Shown: positions 16,067 to 24,819 of the stretch, one piece after another
How the letters are laid out: every line of letters begins with the position of its first letter
Numbering within the stretch: the first letter of the stretch is position 1
Assembly (NCBI GenBank): GCA_017561935.1
Contig: JAFZBE010000017.1
Span: forward strand, 35,225 to 99,224
Reading direction: 5' to 3'
DNA length: 64,000 nt
Source of the DNA: Bacteroidales bacterium
Lineage (GTDB): Bacteria; Bacteroidota; Bacteroidia; Bacteroidales; UBA3663
Translations under genes and position numbers: made by a program
The notes under the pieces: generated by a model
What the model saw: the letters and a program-made list of their open reading frames with translations, nothing else
The model's database searches: none
Told to the model about the DNA's origin: nothing

Positions 16067-16894
16067 ATGAAAACCGCTGCCCTCCTCACTTGTCATAATC
16101 GCAAAGTCAAAACGTTGGCGTGTCTGAAATCTCTCTTCGGAATATTACCTGAAGTGGAGGTTTATTTGACTGACGATGGATGCACAGATGGGACGGCAGA
16201 GATGGTGAAGGCTGAGTTTCCAACGGTTCATATCGTCGAGGGTGACGGCTCGCTCTACTGGAGCCGCGGGATGCTCGCGGCATGGATGGAGGCAATTGCG
16301 GGGGACTATGACGAGTATCTTTGGTTGAATGACGACGTGGAATTGTACCCCGATTTCTATGCAGAGTTGAAAGCTTGCTGTCCCAAAGGGGATTGCATCG
16401 TGTCGGGATTGATTGAGGATTTTGAGAAGACACGGATCATCTACGGAGGTTATGATGCCTCGAAGCAGTTGGTTCAGGCTACAGGGCAATCGCAGGCCAT
16501 CGGATGGATGAACGGGAATGTTGTGCTTGTGCCAAATGCAGTAGTTGAGGTGATTGGTCTGCTTGATCCGGTCTTCGTTCATGACCTTGGCGATGTGGAT
16601 TATGGAATGCGGGCTCGAGAGCATGGTATATCCGTGGTTTCGACACGTCGGCCTATTGCTGCAGGCTATCGGAATGACGTGTGCCGTGTGCGCAAGTGGG
16701 GAACGTCGCTTGTGGAACGTTTCAAGGCTTTGAACAAACCATTAGGTTCGCCACTTGGCAAGAACTTTTATTTTCGTCGCAAGCATTTCGGTTTGCTCCA
16801 TGCAATAGCCTATAATGCGAATATCATCCTGATTAATCTTCTACCCGATTGGTTGGTCGAGAAAATCTGGGGTGATTTATATGTAGATAAGTAA
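16067..16894 (+). CDS. Glycosyltransferase family 2
   Basis: A 275-residue GT-A enzyme. I start it at the ATG at 16067, 7 bases after the previous stop, because MKTAALLTCHNR is the normal GT2 beginning; the frame extends nine codons further up. Motifs are LTDDGCTDGTAEMV (nucleotide site) and WLNDDVEL with the metal-binding DDV. The layout (GSLYWSRGM, then WMNGNVVLVPNAV and VHDLGDVDYGMRAREHG) resembles rhamnosyl- and galactofuranosyltransferase-like GT2 enzymes. A short hydrophobic tail could touch the membrane. Confidence 0.88.
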   Translation: MKTAALLTCHNRKVKTLACLKSLFGILPEVEVYLTDDGCTDGTAEMVKAEFPTVHIVEGDGSLYWSRGMLAAWMEAIAGDYDEYLWLNDDVELYPDFYAELKACCPKGDCIVSGLIEDFEKTRIIYGGYDASKQLVQATGQSQAIGWMNGNVVLVPNAVVEVIGLLDPVFVHDLGDVDYGMRAREHGISVVSTRRPIAAGYRNDVCRVRKWGTSLVERFKALNKPLGSPLGKNFYFRRKHFGLLHAIAYNANIILINLLPDWLVEKIWGDLYVDK

Positions 16895-16919
16895 AGCTGT
16901 TTCGACAGCCTGTTTGTCC

Positions 16920-17744
16920 ATGAAAGTAACCATCATCACGGCAAGCTTTAACCGAAAGGGAACAATTGGGGAGGCTATCCATAGTGTGCTTGACCAGGAC
17001 TATCCTGATATCGAGTACTTGATAATGGATGGCGCTTCGACGGATGGTTCGGTGGAGTACATCAGGGAACTGTTGGAGCATGAGGCTACTGAAGGGAAGA
17101 CCGAACTCATTAGGAAACATGCGTGCGAAACAAGGTTCATCAGCGAGCCTGACCATGGAATGTATGAAGCTTTGAACAAAGGTATGCGCCTCGCCACGGG
17201 TGACGTGATCGGACTGGTGCATAGTGATGACGCATTGATAGGCAATAAGGTCGTCGCGGAATATGTGAAATGTTTTGACTTGACAGCTGCCGACTTGGTC
17301 TATGGAGATGGGGAGTTTGTGGATGAGAAGAAACCTACAAAGGTGATGCGCCTCTGGGTGAGCGGCAAGTTCCGCCGGTGGAAGGTGCGGCTTGGATGGT
17401 TGCCTTTGCATCCTACCGTCTATATTCGTCGTGCTGCCTTGAACCCCGATGTGCTCTATGACGAGCAGTACCGCATGGCTGCCGATACGAAGTTCCTGAT
17501 CTATTACCTGCACGAATACCCTCTCCGCATCTGTTATCTGCCTCTCAACGTCATCAGGATGCGCATGGGCGGACTGAGCACCAATCCCAAGCACCGCAGT
17601 AGGATGTTCAAGGAAGATGTAAAAATCTACGGTGACTATGGTTTCAGCAACCCAAGCTTCATCAAGCTGATGAAGATGAGTTGGAAGGTGCCTCAGTTCA
17701 TCAACGCCCTCCTCCGCAGGCTGCATATCCCTTTGAGTATATAA
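16920..17744 (+). CDS. Glycosyltransferase family 2 (WcaA/PGL-like)
   Basis: A 274-residue GT-A enzyme starting at the ATG at 16920 (MKVTIITASFNR); an in-frame TTG two codons upstream is less likely. It has the family core: ADYPDIEYLIMDGASTDGS-type segment (here DYPDIEYLIMDGASTDGS), SEPDHGMYEALNKGM and VHSDDAL as the DXD motif, with RMAADTKFLI later. It belongs to the common GT2 type that decorates or extends bacterial surface glycans. Only 25 bases separate it from the preceding GT2. Confidence 0.9.
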   Translation: MKVTIITASFNRKGTIGEAIHSVLDQDYPDIEYLIMDGASTDGSVEYIRELLEHEATEGKTELIRKHACETRFISEPDHGMYEALNKGMRLATGDVIGLVHSDDALIGNKVVAEYVKCFDLTAADLVYGDGEFVDEKKPTKVMRLWVSGKFRRWKVRLGWLPLHPTVYIRRAALNPDVLYDEQYRMAADTKFLIYYLHEYPLRICYLPLNVIRMRMGGLSTNPKHRSRMFKEDVKIYGDYGFSNPSFIKLMKMSWKVPQFINALLRRLHIPLSI

Positions 17745-17758
17745 ATCACTTTATAAAT

Positions 17759-20041
17759 ATGTTTTCCTTGAAAAGACTTATCGCGGTTTTTATTTTAGTT
17801 TTATTGGGGATTGCTTTGTTTTCCTTGAAAAGACTTATCACAGTTTCTTTAGGTTTTTCTTCGGATGCAGAAACCGAAGCGCAGACCATTTGCATCAACG
17901 AGATAATGCAATCGAATCTGGATTGCTTTCTATATAAACATGATTTCCCCGATTCTTGGGTGGAACTTTATAATCCTACAGGCACTGACATCGACATCTA
18001 CGATTATGCCATCGGATTGACCAGCTCCTATGCCTCGGCCTATCACTTTGCGGTGCACGAAACCATTAGAGCTAAAGGTTTTCTGGTAATCCCTTGTGAC
18101 AAGAAAGCTTCTGAGCTTAGTACGGACTTCAGGCTTCAATCGACAACAGCAGGGGAAATATACCTGTTTGATGCTTCGGGAAAACTGATTGACCAACTGT
18201 CGCACCCTGCCATGCCTGCTGCGAATATCGCTTATGGACGAAATAAGAAAGGACAAGACGTGTGGGGGTGGGAATTGAAACCGACACCTGGCAAACCCAA
18301 TGCGGGAGGACATTCAGAAATCCTGTTGCCGAATCCTGTCTTCAGCATGACGGGTAGGGTGATGAGTTCGGCAGCTACTATTACAGTGACGATGCCCGAT
18401 GGAGACCTGCCTTCGGACACCAAGATTTATGTGACCACCGATGGTTCGGAACCCACGTTGAAATCTACCTCGGCGAAAAAGCATACCTTCAACGTAAGCA
18501 AGTCAAAAATCATCAGGGCCAAGTTGATGTCTGCTACGACATTGAGCAGGCCTTCGCTCACACAGTCGTACATCTTCCATCCACGTACAACAACGCTGCC
18601 CATCATTTCGATTGTAACTGACGATTCCTATCTATACGGTTCAAAGGAAGGCATCTTGTCAAAAGCGGTTGATTCGGATGGCATTGCCAACTACCTTCAA
18701 ACCTGGCGCCGTCCGATCAATGCCGAATATCTGGGAGTGGCTGGAGATGAGCCGTTGTTCAATCAGGTGGCGGAAACCGCAGTGGGTGGAAGTTATTCGA
18801 GAAAATATAGCCAAAAGTGCCTGAAACTCTATGCCAACAAGCGTTTTGGAACCAAACGGTTCAATGGTGCATTCTGGAAGGGAAAACCCGCGGTGACCAA
18901 GTCGAAATCTTTTATGGTGCGAAATGGCGGCAATGCCTTTTGGCATGCTCGAATCAACGATGCCTTAGTGCAATGCATCTTCGGACGACATATCGAGAAC
19001 CTCGATTATCAGGAATACGAACCAGCTATCGTTTATATCAATGGTGTATATAAGGGAGAATTTGGACTGCGTGAAAGATCGGATGAAGATTATGTTGAGG
19101 CCAATTATGGCCTGGAAGATATTGAGATAGCTACGCACTTGTCTTATCTGCCTTCATCGGATGAGAGGTACCAGACATCTTTTTATAAACTATATGATCT
19201 ATATTGCGATTCAACCTCTACGTATGAGCAACTGGCAGAACTGATAGATGTCGATAATTTCTTGCAGACGTTGATTGCCGAAATTTTTGCCGAGAATACC
19301 GACTTCCCACGCCGAAATGTTTTCATGTGGAGACCGGCAACTGACGATGGAAAATGGAGATGGATATTGAAGGATTTGGATCGCTTTGCTTTCAATCATA
19401 ATGTTCCTGCAAACTTCAGAATGCTGAAGTATCTGTTGGGCCCTGTTTCGAAATCGGATTTCGAATATTCGTATTTCCAGGTCAAAGATGTGAAGGAAAG
19501 TATAAAGATTTATCAGAAGATGATGTCGTTTCCCGAATTCCAGGAAGCTTTCATCGATGCCTTTTCGACCTACTTGGGCGATTTTCTTAAGCCTTCGGTG
19601 ACCTTGCAAATGTTGGAAAGCATGAAGGCCGAAATTGACACCGAGATCACGGCGACCTTCAAACTGTACAACCAGAAAATGAGCAATTATAACAGCGGCA
19701 TGGATACGATTAGGTTCCATTGCAGGGTGAGGCCATCATATATCTATAAGGAGATAGCCGACTACTTCTCGCTTGGGTCGGTGATTCCGATGACCCTCAG
19801 CCCGAATGGTGCCGATGTCACTATCAATGAAATAAGGCTTACCGAAGGGGATTTTGAGGGCGCCTATTATTCGAACAGGGAGCTTCGACTGAATTCTGGG
19901 GCGAATAATGTGGGTTGGGTGATGAGTACCTTTGACCAGAATGGTGAACTCATTAGCGAGACGAAATTTGCAAAGCGGGCAGTGACTGTACGCTTGGGAG
20001 ATTATTCGGGCTGTGCTTCGGTGGCGTTCAGTACATTCTAG
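17759..20041 (+). CDS. CotH-type kinase with lamin-tail and chitobiase-like domains
   Basis: A 760-residue exported protein. From the ATG at 17759 (the frame runs further up inside the previous gene) it starts with a duplicated segment, FSLKRLI twice 19 residues apart, around a hydrophobic signal or anchor. A lamin-tail-like domain follows (about 45-150, SWVELYNPTGTDIDIYDYAI), then a chitobiase C-terminal-like beta-sandwich (about 200-270, IYVTTDGSEPT), then a CotH domain (about 280-650) with VYINGVYKGEFGLRER and RWILKDLDRFAF, matching the kinase-fold glycine/Arg-Glu and metal-binding Asp regions. CotH proteins phosphorylate extracytoplasmic substrates in spore formers; here a phosphoryl-modified surface component is my inference. 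Confidence 0.8.
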   Translation: MFSLKRLIAVFILVLLGIALFSLKRLITVSLGFSSDAETEAQTICINEIMQSNLDCFLYKHDFPDSWVELYNPTGTDIDIYDYAIGLTSSYASAYHFAVHETIRAKGFLVIPCDKKASELSTDFRLQSTTAGEIYLFDASGKLIDQLSHPAMPAANIAYGRNKKGQDVWGWELKPTPGKPNAGGHSEILLPNPVFSMTGRVMSSAATITVTMPDGDLPSDTKIYVTTDGSEPTLKSTSAKKHTFNVSKSKIIRAKLMSATTLSRPSLTQSYIFHPRTTTLPIISIVTDDSYLYGSKEGILSKAVDSDGIANYLQTWRRPINAEYLGVAGDEPLFNQVAETAVGGSYSRKYSQKCLKLYANKRFGTKRFNGAFWKGKPAVTKSKSFMVRNGGNAFWHARINDALVQCIFGRHIENLDYQEYEPAIVYINGVYKGEFGLRERSDEDYVEANYGLEDIEIATHLSYLPSSDERYQTSFYKLYDLYCDSTSTYEQLAELIDVDNFLQTLIAEIFAENTDFPRRNVFMWRPATDDGKWRWILKDLDRFAFNHNVPANFRMLKYLLGPVSKSDFEYSYFQVKDVKESIKIYQKMMSFPEFQEAFIDAFSTYLGDFLKPSVTLQMLESMKAEIDTEITATFKLYNQKMSNYNSGMDTIRFHCRVRPSYIYKEIADYFSLGSVIPMTLSPNGADVTINEIRLTEGDFEGAYYSNRELRLNSGANNVGWVMSTFDQNGELISETKFAKRAVTVRLGDYSGCASVAFSTF

Positions 20042-20102
20042 TTTGCTGATTCAGATGGTTTGAGCAAAAAGATTCCAATCATTCGGGCGAAATAATTCTG
20101 AA

Positions 20103-21242
20103 ATGCTAATCTTCGAACTTCTTCAGGTGGCTGTTGGGCGACGCGAGCGGTTGTCGATGACGCCGAGTGCATCGGAATGGCAACATCTGTATCAGCTTTC
20201 GGAGCAGCAATCGCTGCAAGGGATATGCTATGCGGCCGTTAAACGACTGCCCAGAGACCAATGGCCCGACGAACAGAATCTGATTGATTGGATTTGGGAA
20301 GCGCAACGAATTGCCGAATACAACAAACTGCTTTCGCAACGAAGTGCAGAGGTGTATGAGCACTTGAAGCAGGAGGGCTACGACGCGTGCATCCTGAAGG
20401 GCCAGGGCAACGCACTTCTCTATGGCGAACTGTCGTCGCATCGTCAGGTAGGCGATATCGACATCTGGACCTCGCCTCACGACAATCCTACCTATCATCC
20501 CAAACGTCGCGTGGTGGAGTTTGTCAGAAAGCGTTTCCCAAATGCTTTCCTGCGCTTTCATCATATCGAATATCCCATCTTCAACGATGCTGAGGTGGAG
20601 GTACATTTTTCGCCCGTCTATTTGAACAATCCTTGCCTTAACCGTAAGCTCAACGCGTGGTACGAGAAGCAACGTGACGAGCAGATGAATCATTGTGTCG
20701 AGATGGGAGGAAAACAGGTGGCGGTGCCTACTCTAGAGTTCAATGCACTTTATCAGCTGCTCCACATCTATAAGCATATCTTTGAAGAGGGCATCGGGTT
20801 GAGGCAGATGATGGACTACTATTTTGTCCTTCAGGGGATGAATTTGTCTAGAGAATCTGGAGACTCTAGAACTTCTAGAGAATCTAGATATGATGAACTC
20901 TTAGCAATGATCAAGACCTTGAAGCTTGAGCCATTGGCGGGCGCAGTGATGTATGTGATGCGCGAAGTGTTTGGCATGCGGGAGGAGGAACTCTACTGCG
21001 CTCCACGCCGCAAAGAGGGACTGTCGTTGCTCAGCGAGATTATGCAGGCTGGTAACTTCGGACACTTCGACACACGCTATGACAAGGAAAAAGTGAGCCG
21101 TCAGGCTTCGATGCGCCGCTATTGGCGAAAGACGAAGCGGAACCTCGTGTTTGCCTGTTATTATCCGTCGGAGGGATTTTGGGAACCAGTCTTCCGACTT
21201 TATCACTTCTTTTGGAGAATCTTTAATCTTTGGAAAATATGA
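20103..21242 (+). CDS. Nucleotidyltransferase family protein (NTP_transf_5 type)
   Basis: A 379-residue protein of the uncharacterised nucleotidyltransferase family often found in polysaccharide clusters. The core motif is LKGQGNALLYG, then RQVGDIDIW at about residues 114-122, with the two catalytic acids D118 and D120, and a later Asp/Glu strand (EVEVHF). The N-terminal helical region and C-terminal extension are usual for the group. An insert at about 249-262 (SRESGDSRTSRES) is encoded by a short DNA repeat. Its stop overlaps the rhamnosidase start as ATGA, implying coupled translation. Confidence 0.8.
   Translation: MLIFELLQVAVGRRERLSMTPSASEWQHLYQLSEQQSLQGICYAAVKRLPRDQWPDEQNLIDWIWEAQRIAEYNKLLSQRSAEVYEHLKQEGYDACILKGQGNALLYGELSSHRQVGDIDIWTSPHDNPTYHPKRRVVEFVRKRFPNAFLRFHHIEYPIFNDAEVEVHFSPVYLNNPCLNRKLNAWYEKQRDEQMNHCVEMGGKQVAVPTLEFNALYQLLHIYKHIFEEGIGLRQMMDYYFVLQGMNLSRESGDSRTSRESRYDELLAMIKTLKLEPLAGAVMYVMREVFGMREEELYCAPRRKEGLSLLSEIMQAGNFGHFDTRYDKEKVSRQASMRRYWRKTKRNLVFACYYPSEGFWEPVFRLYHFFWRIFNLWKI
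20847..20885. repeat. In-frame direct repeat TCTAGAGAATCT inside the nucleotidyltransferase gene
   Basis: The 12-base word occurs at 20847-20858 and 20874-20885, 27 bases apart, joined by GACTCTAGAACT. It encodes SRES twice and keeps the reading frame. It looks like a small low-complexity insertion within a tolerant loop. Confidence 0.8.
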
Positions 21243-23713
21243 AACAATTACTTACCGTTCTGGCGCTGTTATTATGCTTGAATGTCAAGGCCGATGTGGG
21301 GATGCTCGATGCTGCAGCCTGGATTGGCATGGAGGAGGTTGACACCATCGTGGCCCCTTTGATCCACGCACCATTTGCCAAGCAGGTGTTGGGCGACCGA
21401 AAGGTGGGCGAATACACGATGCCCGTCTTCATGCGCGAATTCAAGGCCAGGAAGAACGTATATCGTGCCACACTCTACGTCTGTGGTCTCGGACATTTTA
21501 ACGTCTATCTGGACGGACAGAAGGTGGGCGACCACTTCCTCGACCCAGGGTGGACCCGCTACGACAAGGAGGCTCTCTACGTGAAGTTCGACGTGACGCG
21601 ATGGTTCAAGGAAGATGCCAACAACGTTGTGGCCGAATTTGCCCAGCGCATCAAGCGAGGCGAACATGAGCTGCGTGTGGAGCTTGGCGGAGGGTTTTAT
21701 AATGTTCCACGTGGAAGATATAACAAACTCGTTGGTTCGTATGGACAGCCCAAACTGCGTCTGCGCCTCCAACTTGAATATACCCAGGGCCGTGATGACA
21801 ACATCGTCACTAATAGCGATTGGCTGGTGGGCGAAAGTCAGATAACCTTCAGCAGCATCTATGGAGGCGAGGATGTGGACCTGCGTATCGATCCCCAATG
21901 GCGTCCGGCCCTCGTGCTGAGTTATGGAAGCCCTGCGTTGCGAGAACAGCAGGGCACCGAACTCTTGGTATGGGGGGAATTCAAGCCATTGAACAAATGG
22001 CAGACACCTTCGGGTGATTGGGTCTATGACTTTGGCCAGAACATGAGCGGCATCATGAATGCCACGTTGAAGGGAGAGGGAGGTCAGGAAGTAGCCTTCA
22101 TCCCTGCCGAATTGAAGGACAAGGACGGAAATGCGTACAACAAACCCGTGGGCGACTGGGAGTATCACGTCACGCTGCGTAATCAACAGAAGGTGAATGT
22201 TGAGCCCAAGTTCAGTTATACGGGATTCAGATACATCCAGGTGCATGGCGCAGTGCCTGCAGGCGAAGCCAATCCCGAGGGACTTCCCGTGGTTGAGGCG
22301 ATTGTGGCAAAGCATACGACAAGTGTTTGTGGCACGAAGGTGGCAGGAACCTTCAAGTGCAACAACGAATACCTGAACCAGGTGCATCAGTTCATCGATT
22401 GGGCTATTCGTTCGAACCTGCAAAGCGTTCCCACCGACTGTCCTCATCGCGAGAAGTTGGGTTGGCTGGAGCAGGATCATCTTATGATGCCTTCGATGTA
22501 CTATCGCTACAATCTCACACCCCTTTATCGTAAATTGATGTGCGACATGGAGGCTTCGCAATTCGTCAAGGGACAGACCTTAGGACATGGCGCAGAATCG
22601 ACGTCATGGATCAAGGAAGGACACGATTTGGAAGGTATGATTCCGACCATCGCGCCCTATTACACCAATTTCGGATGGAACTTCGACGATACACCGGAGT
22701 GGGGTTCGGCATTTATCATCTGCCCATGGTACCACTATGAATGGACGGGTTCGGACGAACTTTTCCGCAATCATTTCGAAGCTATGCAACGCTACATCGA
22801 GTACCTCACTCGTCGAGCACGCAGGAATGGATATATCCTCGACTATGGCTTGGGCGACTGGTATGACCTTGGCCCCAAGCAACCTGGTTTTGCACAGCTC
22901 ACGACACAGGGCGTGACTGCTACAGCCACGTATTATTATGATGTGATGCTTATGGCCAAGATGGCGCGTGTGCTTGAACTGCCTGCTGTAGCTTCGCAGT
23001 ATGAGACTTTGGCCGACTCTATCCGCATGGCTTATAACGAGAAATTCTTCCATGCAGATAAGTGTTGTTACGACTGCAATTCGCAGACGGCAAACGCCAT
23101 CAGCCTTTATATGGGACTTGTGCCCGAAGAGTACAAGGCTGGTGTGCTGGATAATATCATAAATGATGTGGAGGGCCGCATATATGCCATCGACAACAAG
23201 GTGGATAGCTTGTATGAATGGGGCGAGAATGGACCCACAGTGATTACAGCTGGCGATGTAGGTTATCGCTATTTGCTACAAGTGTTGGCACAGGGTGGAC
23301 GTAACGATGTGATATATGCGATGAATAGCCGCGACGATGTGCCAGGATATGGCATACAGCTCAAGAATGGTGCAACGACTCTTACCGAGAGTTGGCAAGG
23401 ATTAGAGCGAGTGTCGAACAATCACTTGATGCTCGGCCACATCGTGGAATGGCTCTATGGCTACATCGGAGGCATTCGTCAGCAGGAAGGCAGCGTGGGT
23501 TGGCAGCGTGTGCTTATCGAACCTCATCCAGTGGGTGGCGTCACCGATTGTATAGTGAGCTACCAGACTCCCAAGGGCCCGCTGAAGGTGCATTGGTGGA
23601 TTGAGGGTAACCAGTGCAAGATTGAATACACTGCTCCCAAGTCGATGCAGGTGGAGGTCATCAATCCTGCAGCAGAGTTGTCGAGGTTGATGAGCGAAAA
23701 TAATTATCAATAA
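21239..23713 (+). CDS. Alpha-L-rhamnosidase (GH78)
   Basis: An 824-residue exported hydrolase that removes terminal alpha-L-rhamnose. The ATG at 21239 gives a signal peptide (MKQLLTVLALLLCLNVKADVG). Beta-sandwich domains follow (FNVYLDGQKVGDHFLDPGWTRYDK is the classic N-terminal rhamnosidase motif), then the (alpha/alpha)6 barrel with VPTDCPHREKLGWLEQDH near 400, the catalytic acid region, and TTLTESWQG with NHLMLGHIVEWLYGYIGGI near the C-terminus. It is a single complete copy. Finding it inside a polysaccharide locus may mean that the cell's own glycan contains rhamnose, or that it is a foraging enzyme; both remain open. Confidence 0.92.
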   Translation: MKQLLTVLALLLCLNVKADVGMLDAAAWIGMEEVDTIVAPLIHAPFAKQVLGDRKVGEYTMPVFMREFKARKNVYRATLYVCGLGHFNVYLDGQKVGDHFLDPGWTRYDKEALYVKFDVTRWFKEDANNVVAEFAQRIKRGEHELRVELGGGFYNVPRGRYNKLVGSYGQPKLRLRLQLEYTQGRDDNIVTNSDWLVGESQITFSSIYGGEDVDLRIDPQWRPALVLSYGSPALREQQGTELLVWGEFKPLNKWQTPSGDWVYDFGQNMSGIMNATLKGEGGQEVAFIPAELKDKDGNAYNKPVGDWEYHVTLRNQQKVNVEPKFSYTGFRYIQVHGAVPAGEANPEGLPVVEAIVAKHTTSVCGTKVAGTFKCNNEYLNQVHQFIDWAIRSNLQSVPTDCPHREKLGWLEQDHLMMPSMYYRYNLTPLYRKLMCDMEASQFVKGQTLGHGAESTSWIKEGHDLEGMIPTIAPYYTNFGWNFDDTPEWGSAFIICPWYHYEWTGSDELFRNHFEAMQRYIEYLTRRARRNGYILDYGLGDWYDLGPKQPGFAQLTTQGVTATATYYYDVMLMAKMARVLELPAVASQYETLADSIRMAYNEKFFHADKCCYDCNSQTANAISLYMGLVPEEYKAGVLDNIINDVEGRIYAIDNKVDSLYEWGENGPTVITAGDVGYRYLLQVLAQGGRNDVIYAMNSRDDVPGYGIQLKNGATTLTESWQGLERVSNNHLMLGHIVEWLYGYIGGIRQQEGSVGWQRVLIEPHPVGGVTDCIVSYQTPKGPLKVHWWIEGNQCKIEYTAPKSMQVEVINPAAELSRLMSENNYQ

Positions 23714-23742
23714 ATATTTAACAAATAACAATCTCTAATTTC

Positions 23743-24783
23743 GTGTCTGAAAATTCGATAGTTAAAAAGCCGAGAATCGAATATATTGATTTGGCGAAGG
23801 GCTTTTGCATCATTCTGGTCGTGATGGTGCATCTTTCTGCCTTTTACACATACGAACTTCCAGGGTCGGATTTTTTGAAGGCCTTCAGGATGCCGCTATA
23901 TTTTTTTCTGTCGGGTTGCTTCTTCAAGGCTTACGAGGGTTTTGGGGGCTTTTTCAAACGGAAGGTGAATAAGCTACTGATACCGTTCTTTTTTTTCTAT
24001 TTCCTGACTTCAGTGGGAGTGCCCCATGTGCAAGTGCATTTGCTAGGAATCCACACCAGCCTGCTTCACATGGATAAGATTTTTACGGCATTCCTGACGG
24101 AGACCTATCCTAATCAGCCCATTTGGTTCTTGCTCTGTTTGTTTGAAGATAGCATTATCTTTTATTCCTTATATTTACTGGCTCAAAGATTTGAAAGCAA
24201 AAGCAATCTGATTATCTGCATCGGAGCTCTACTGATTGGGGTTATTGGTTTATCGATGAGCCTCATTCATATCAAATTGCCTGCTACCATAGATTCTGCG
24301 TTAAGCGCGATGCCTTTCTTTGCAGGAGGATATTTTGTTTTTCGCAAGACCAATATCTTGAAGCCAAACAAATATGATAAGTATCTGCCCCTATTGATCA
24401 TTGCAGCTTTTGTATTTGTGGCGATTTTTTGCACCTATTATTCTTTTCTCCGAAATGCATTTTCGGTGCGAGCTGCTATCGTGGTTTATCCTTGTGGTTT
24501 TCTGGGAACATACGGAGTGATAATGCTTGCCAAGATATTAAAGCGATTGCCATTGATATCCTATTTCGGTAGATATTCCATCATGATATTGGTCACGCAC
24601 ATCGAGGTGTTTAATTTCCTGGCAGGCGTGTTGGAACATTCGGGGCTGAATCTCTCCGTGGGGTATATCTATACCATCAACTTGGTTTTGACGATGCTTT
24701 CTTATGTTATCATCATCCCTTTCATGCGTAAGTTTATGCCACATGTGACGGCGCAGAAAGATGTGATTCCAATTGGCAAATAA
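23743..24783 (+). CDS. Acyltransferase family 3, tandem copy A
   Basis: A 346-residue membrane acyltransferase with about ten hydrophobic segments, starting at GTG. It has the family opening EYIDLAKGFCIILVVMVHLS, with the catalytic-type His in helix 1, and RMPLYFFLSGCFFK. It is a paralogue of the next gene (start-to-start 1077 bp): the first 12 codons, FFKRKVNKLLIPFFFFYFLTS, NQPIWFLLCLFE and the final 30 residues are almost the same, while the middle and the helix-1 neighbourhood differ. Likely O-acetylation or succinylation of a surface glycan. Confidence 0.87.
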   Translation: MSENSIVKKPRIEYIDLAKGFCIILVVMVHLSAFYTYELPGSDFLKAFRMPLYFFLSGCFFKAYEGFGGFFKRKVNKLLIPFFFFYFLTSVGVPHVQVHLLGIHTSLLHMDKIFTAFLTETYPNQPIWFLLCLFEDSIIFYSLYLLAQRFESKSNLIICIGALLIGVIGLSMSLIHIKLPATIDSALSAMPFFAGGYFVFRKTNILKPNKYDKYLPLLIIAAFVFVAIFCTYYSFLRNAFSVRAAIVVYPCGFLGTYGVIMLAKILKRLPLISYFGRYSIMILVTHIEVFNFLAGVLEHSGLNLSVGYIYTINLVLTMLSYVIIIPFMRKFMPHVTAQKDVIPIGK

Positions 24784-24808
24784 CAATTAACAATTAACAA
24801 ATAACAAT
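24781..24808. repeat. Four 7-bp repeats (TAACAAT type) between acyltransferase copies
   Basis: Units TAACAAT, TAACAAT, TAACAAA, TAACAAT. The last two words also precede copy A (about 23720-23733), so the pair TAACAAA-TAACAAT forms the common upstream edge of both acyltransferase genes and was duplicated with them. Confidence 0.8.
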
Positions 24809-24819
24809 TATTATTTGGC

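Noticed and set aside
16833..17726. 297-residue open frame antisense to the second GT2 gene
   Set aside because: The forward frame has all GT2 motifs; the antisense frame is His-rich low-information sequence typical of shadows.
21272..22561. 429-residue open frame antisense to the rhamnosidase
   Set aside because: It is the mirror of a strongly coding gene with full GH78 motifs; the antisense protein has no recognisable domain or start signal.
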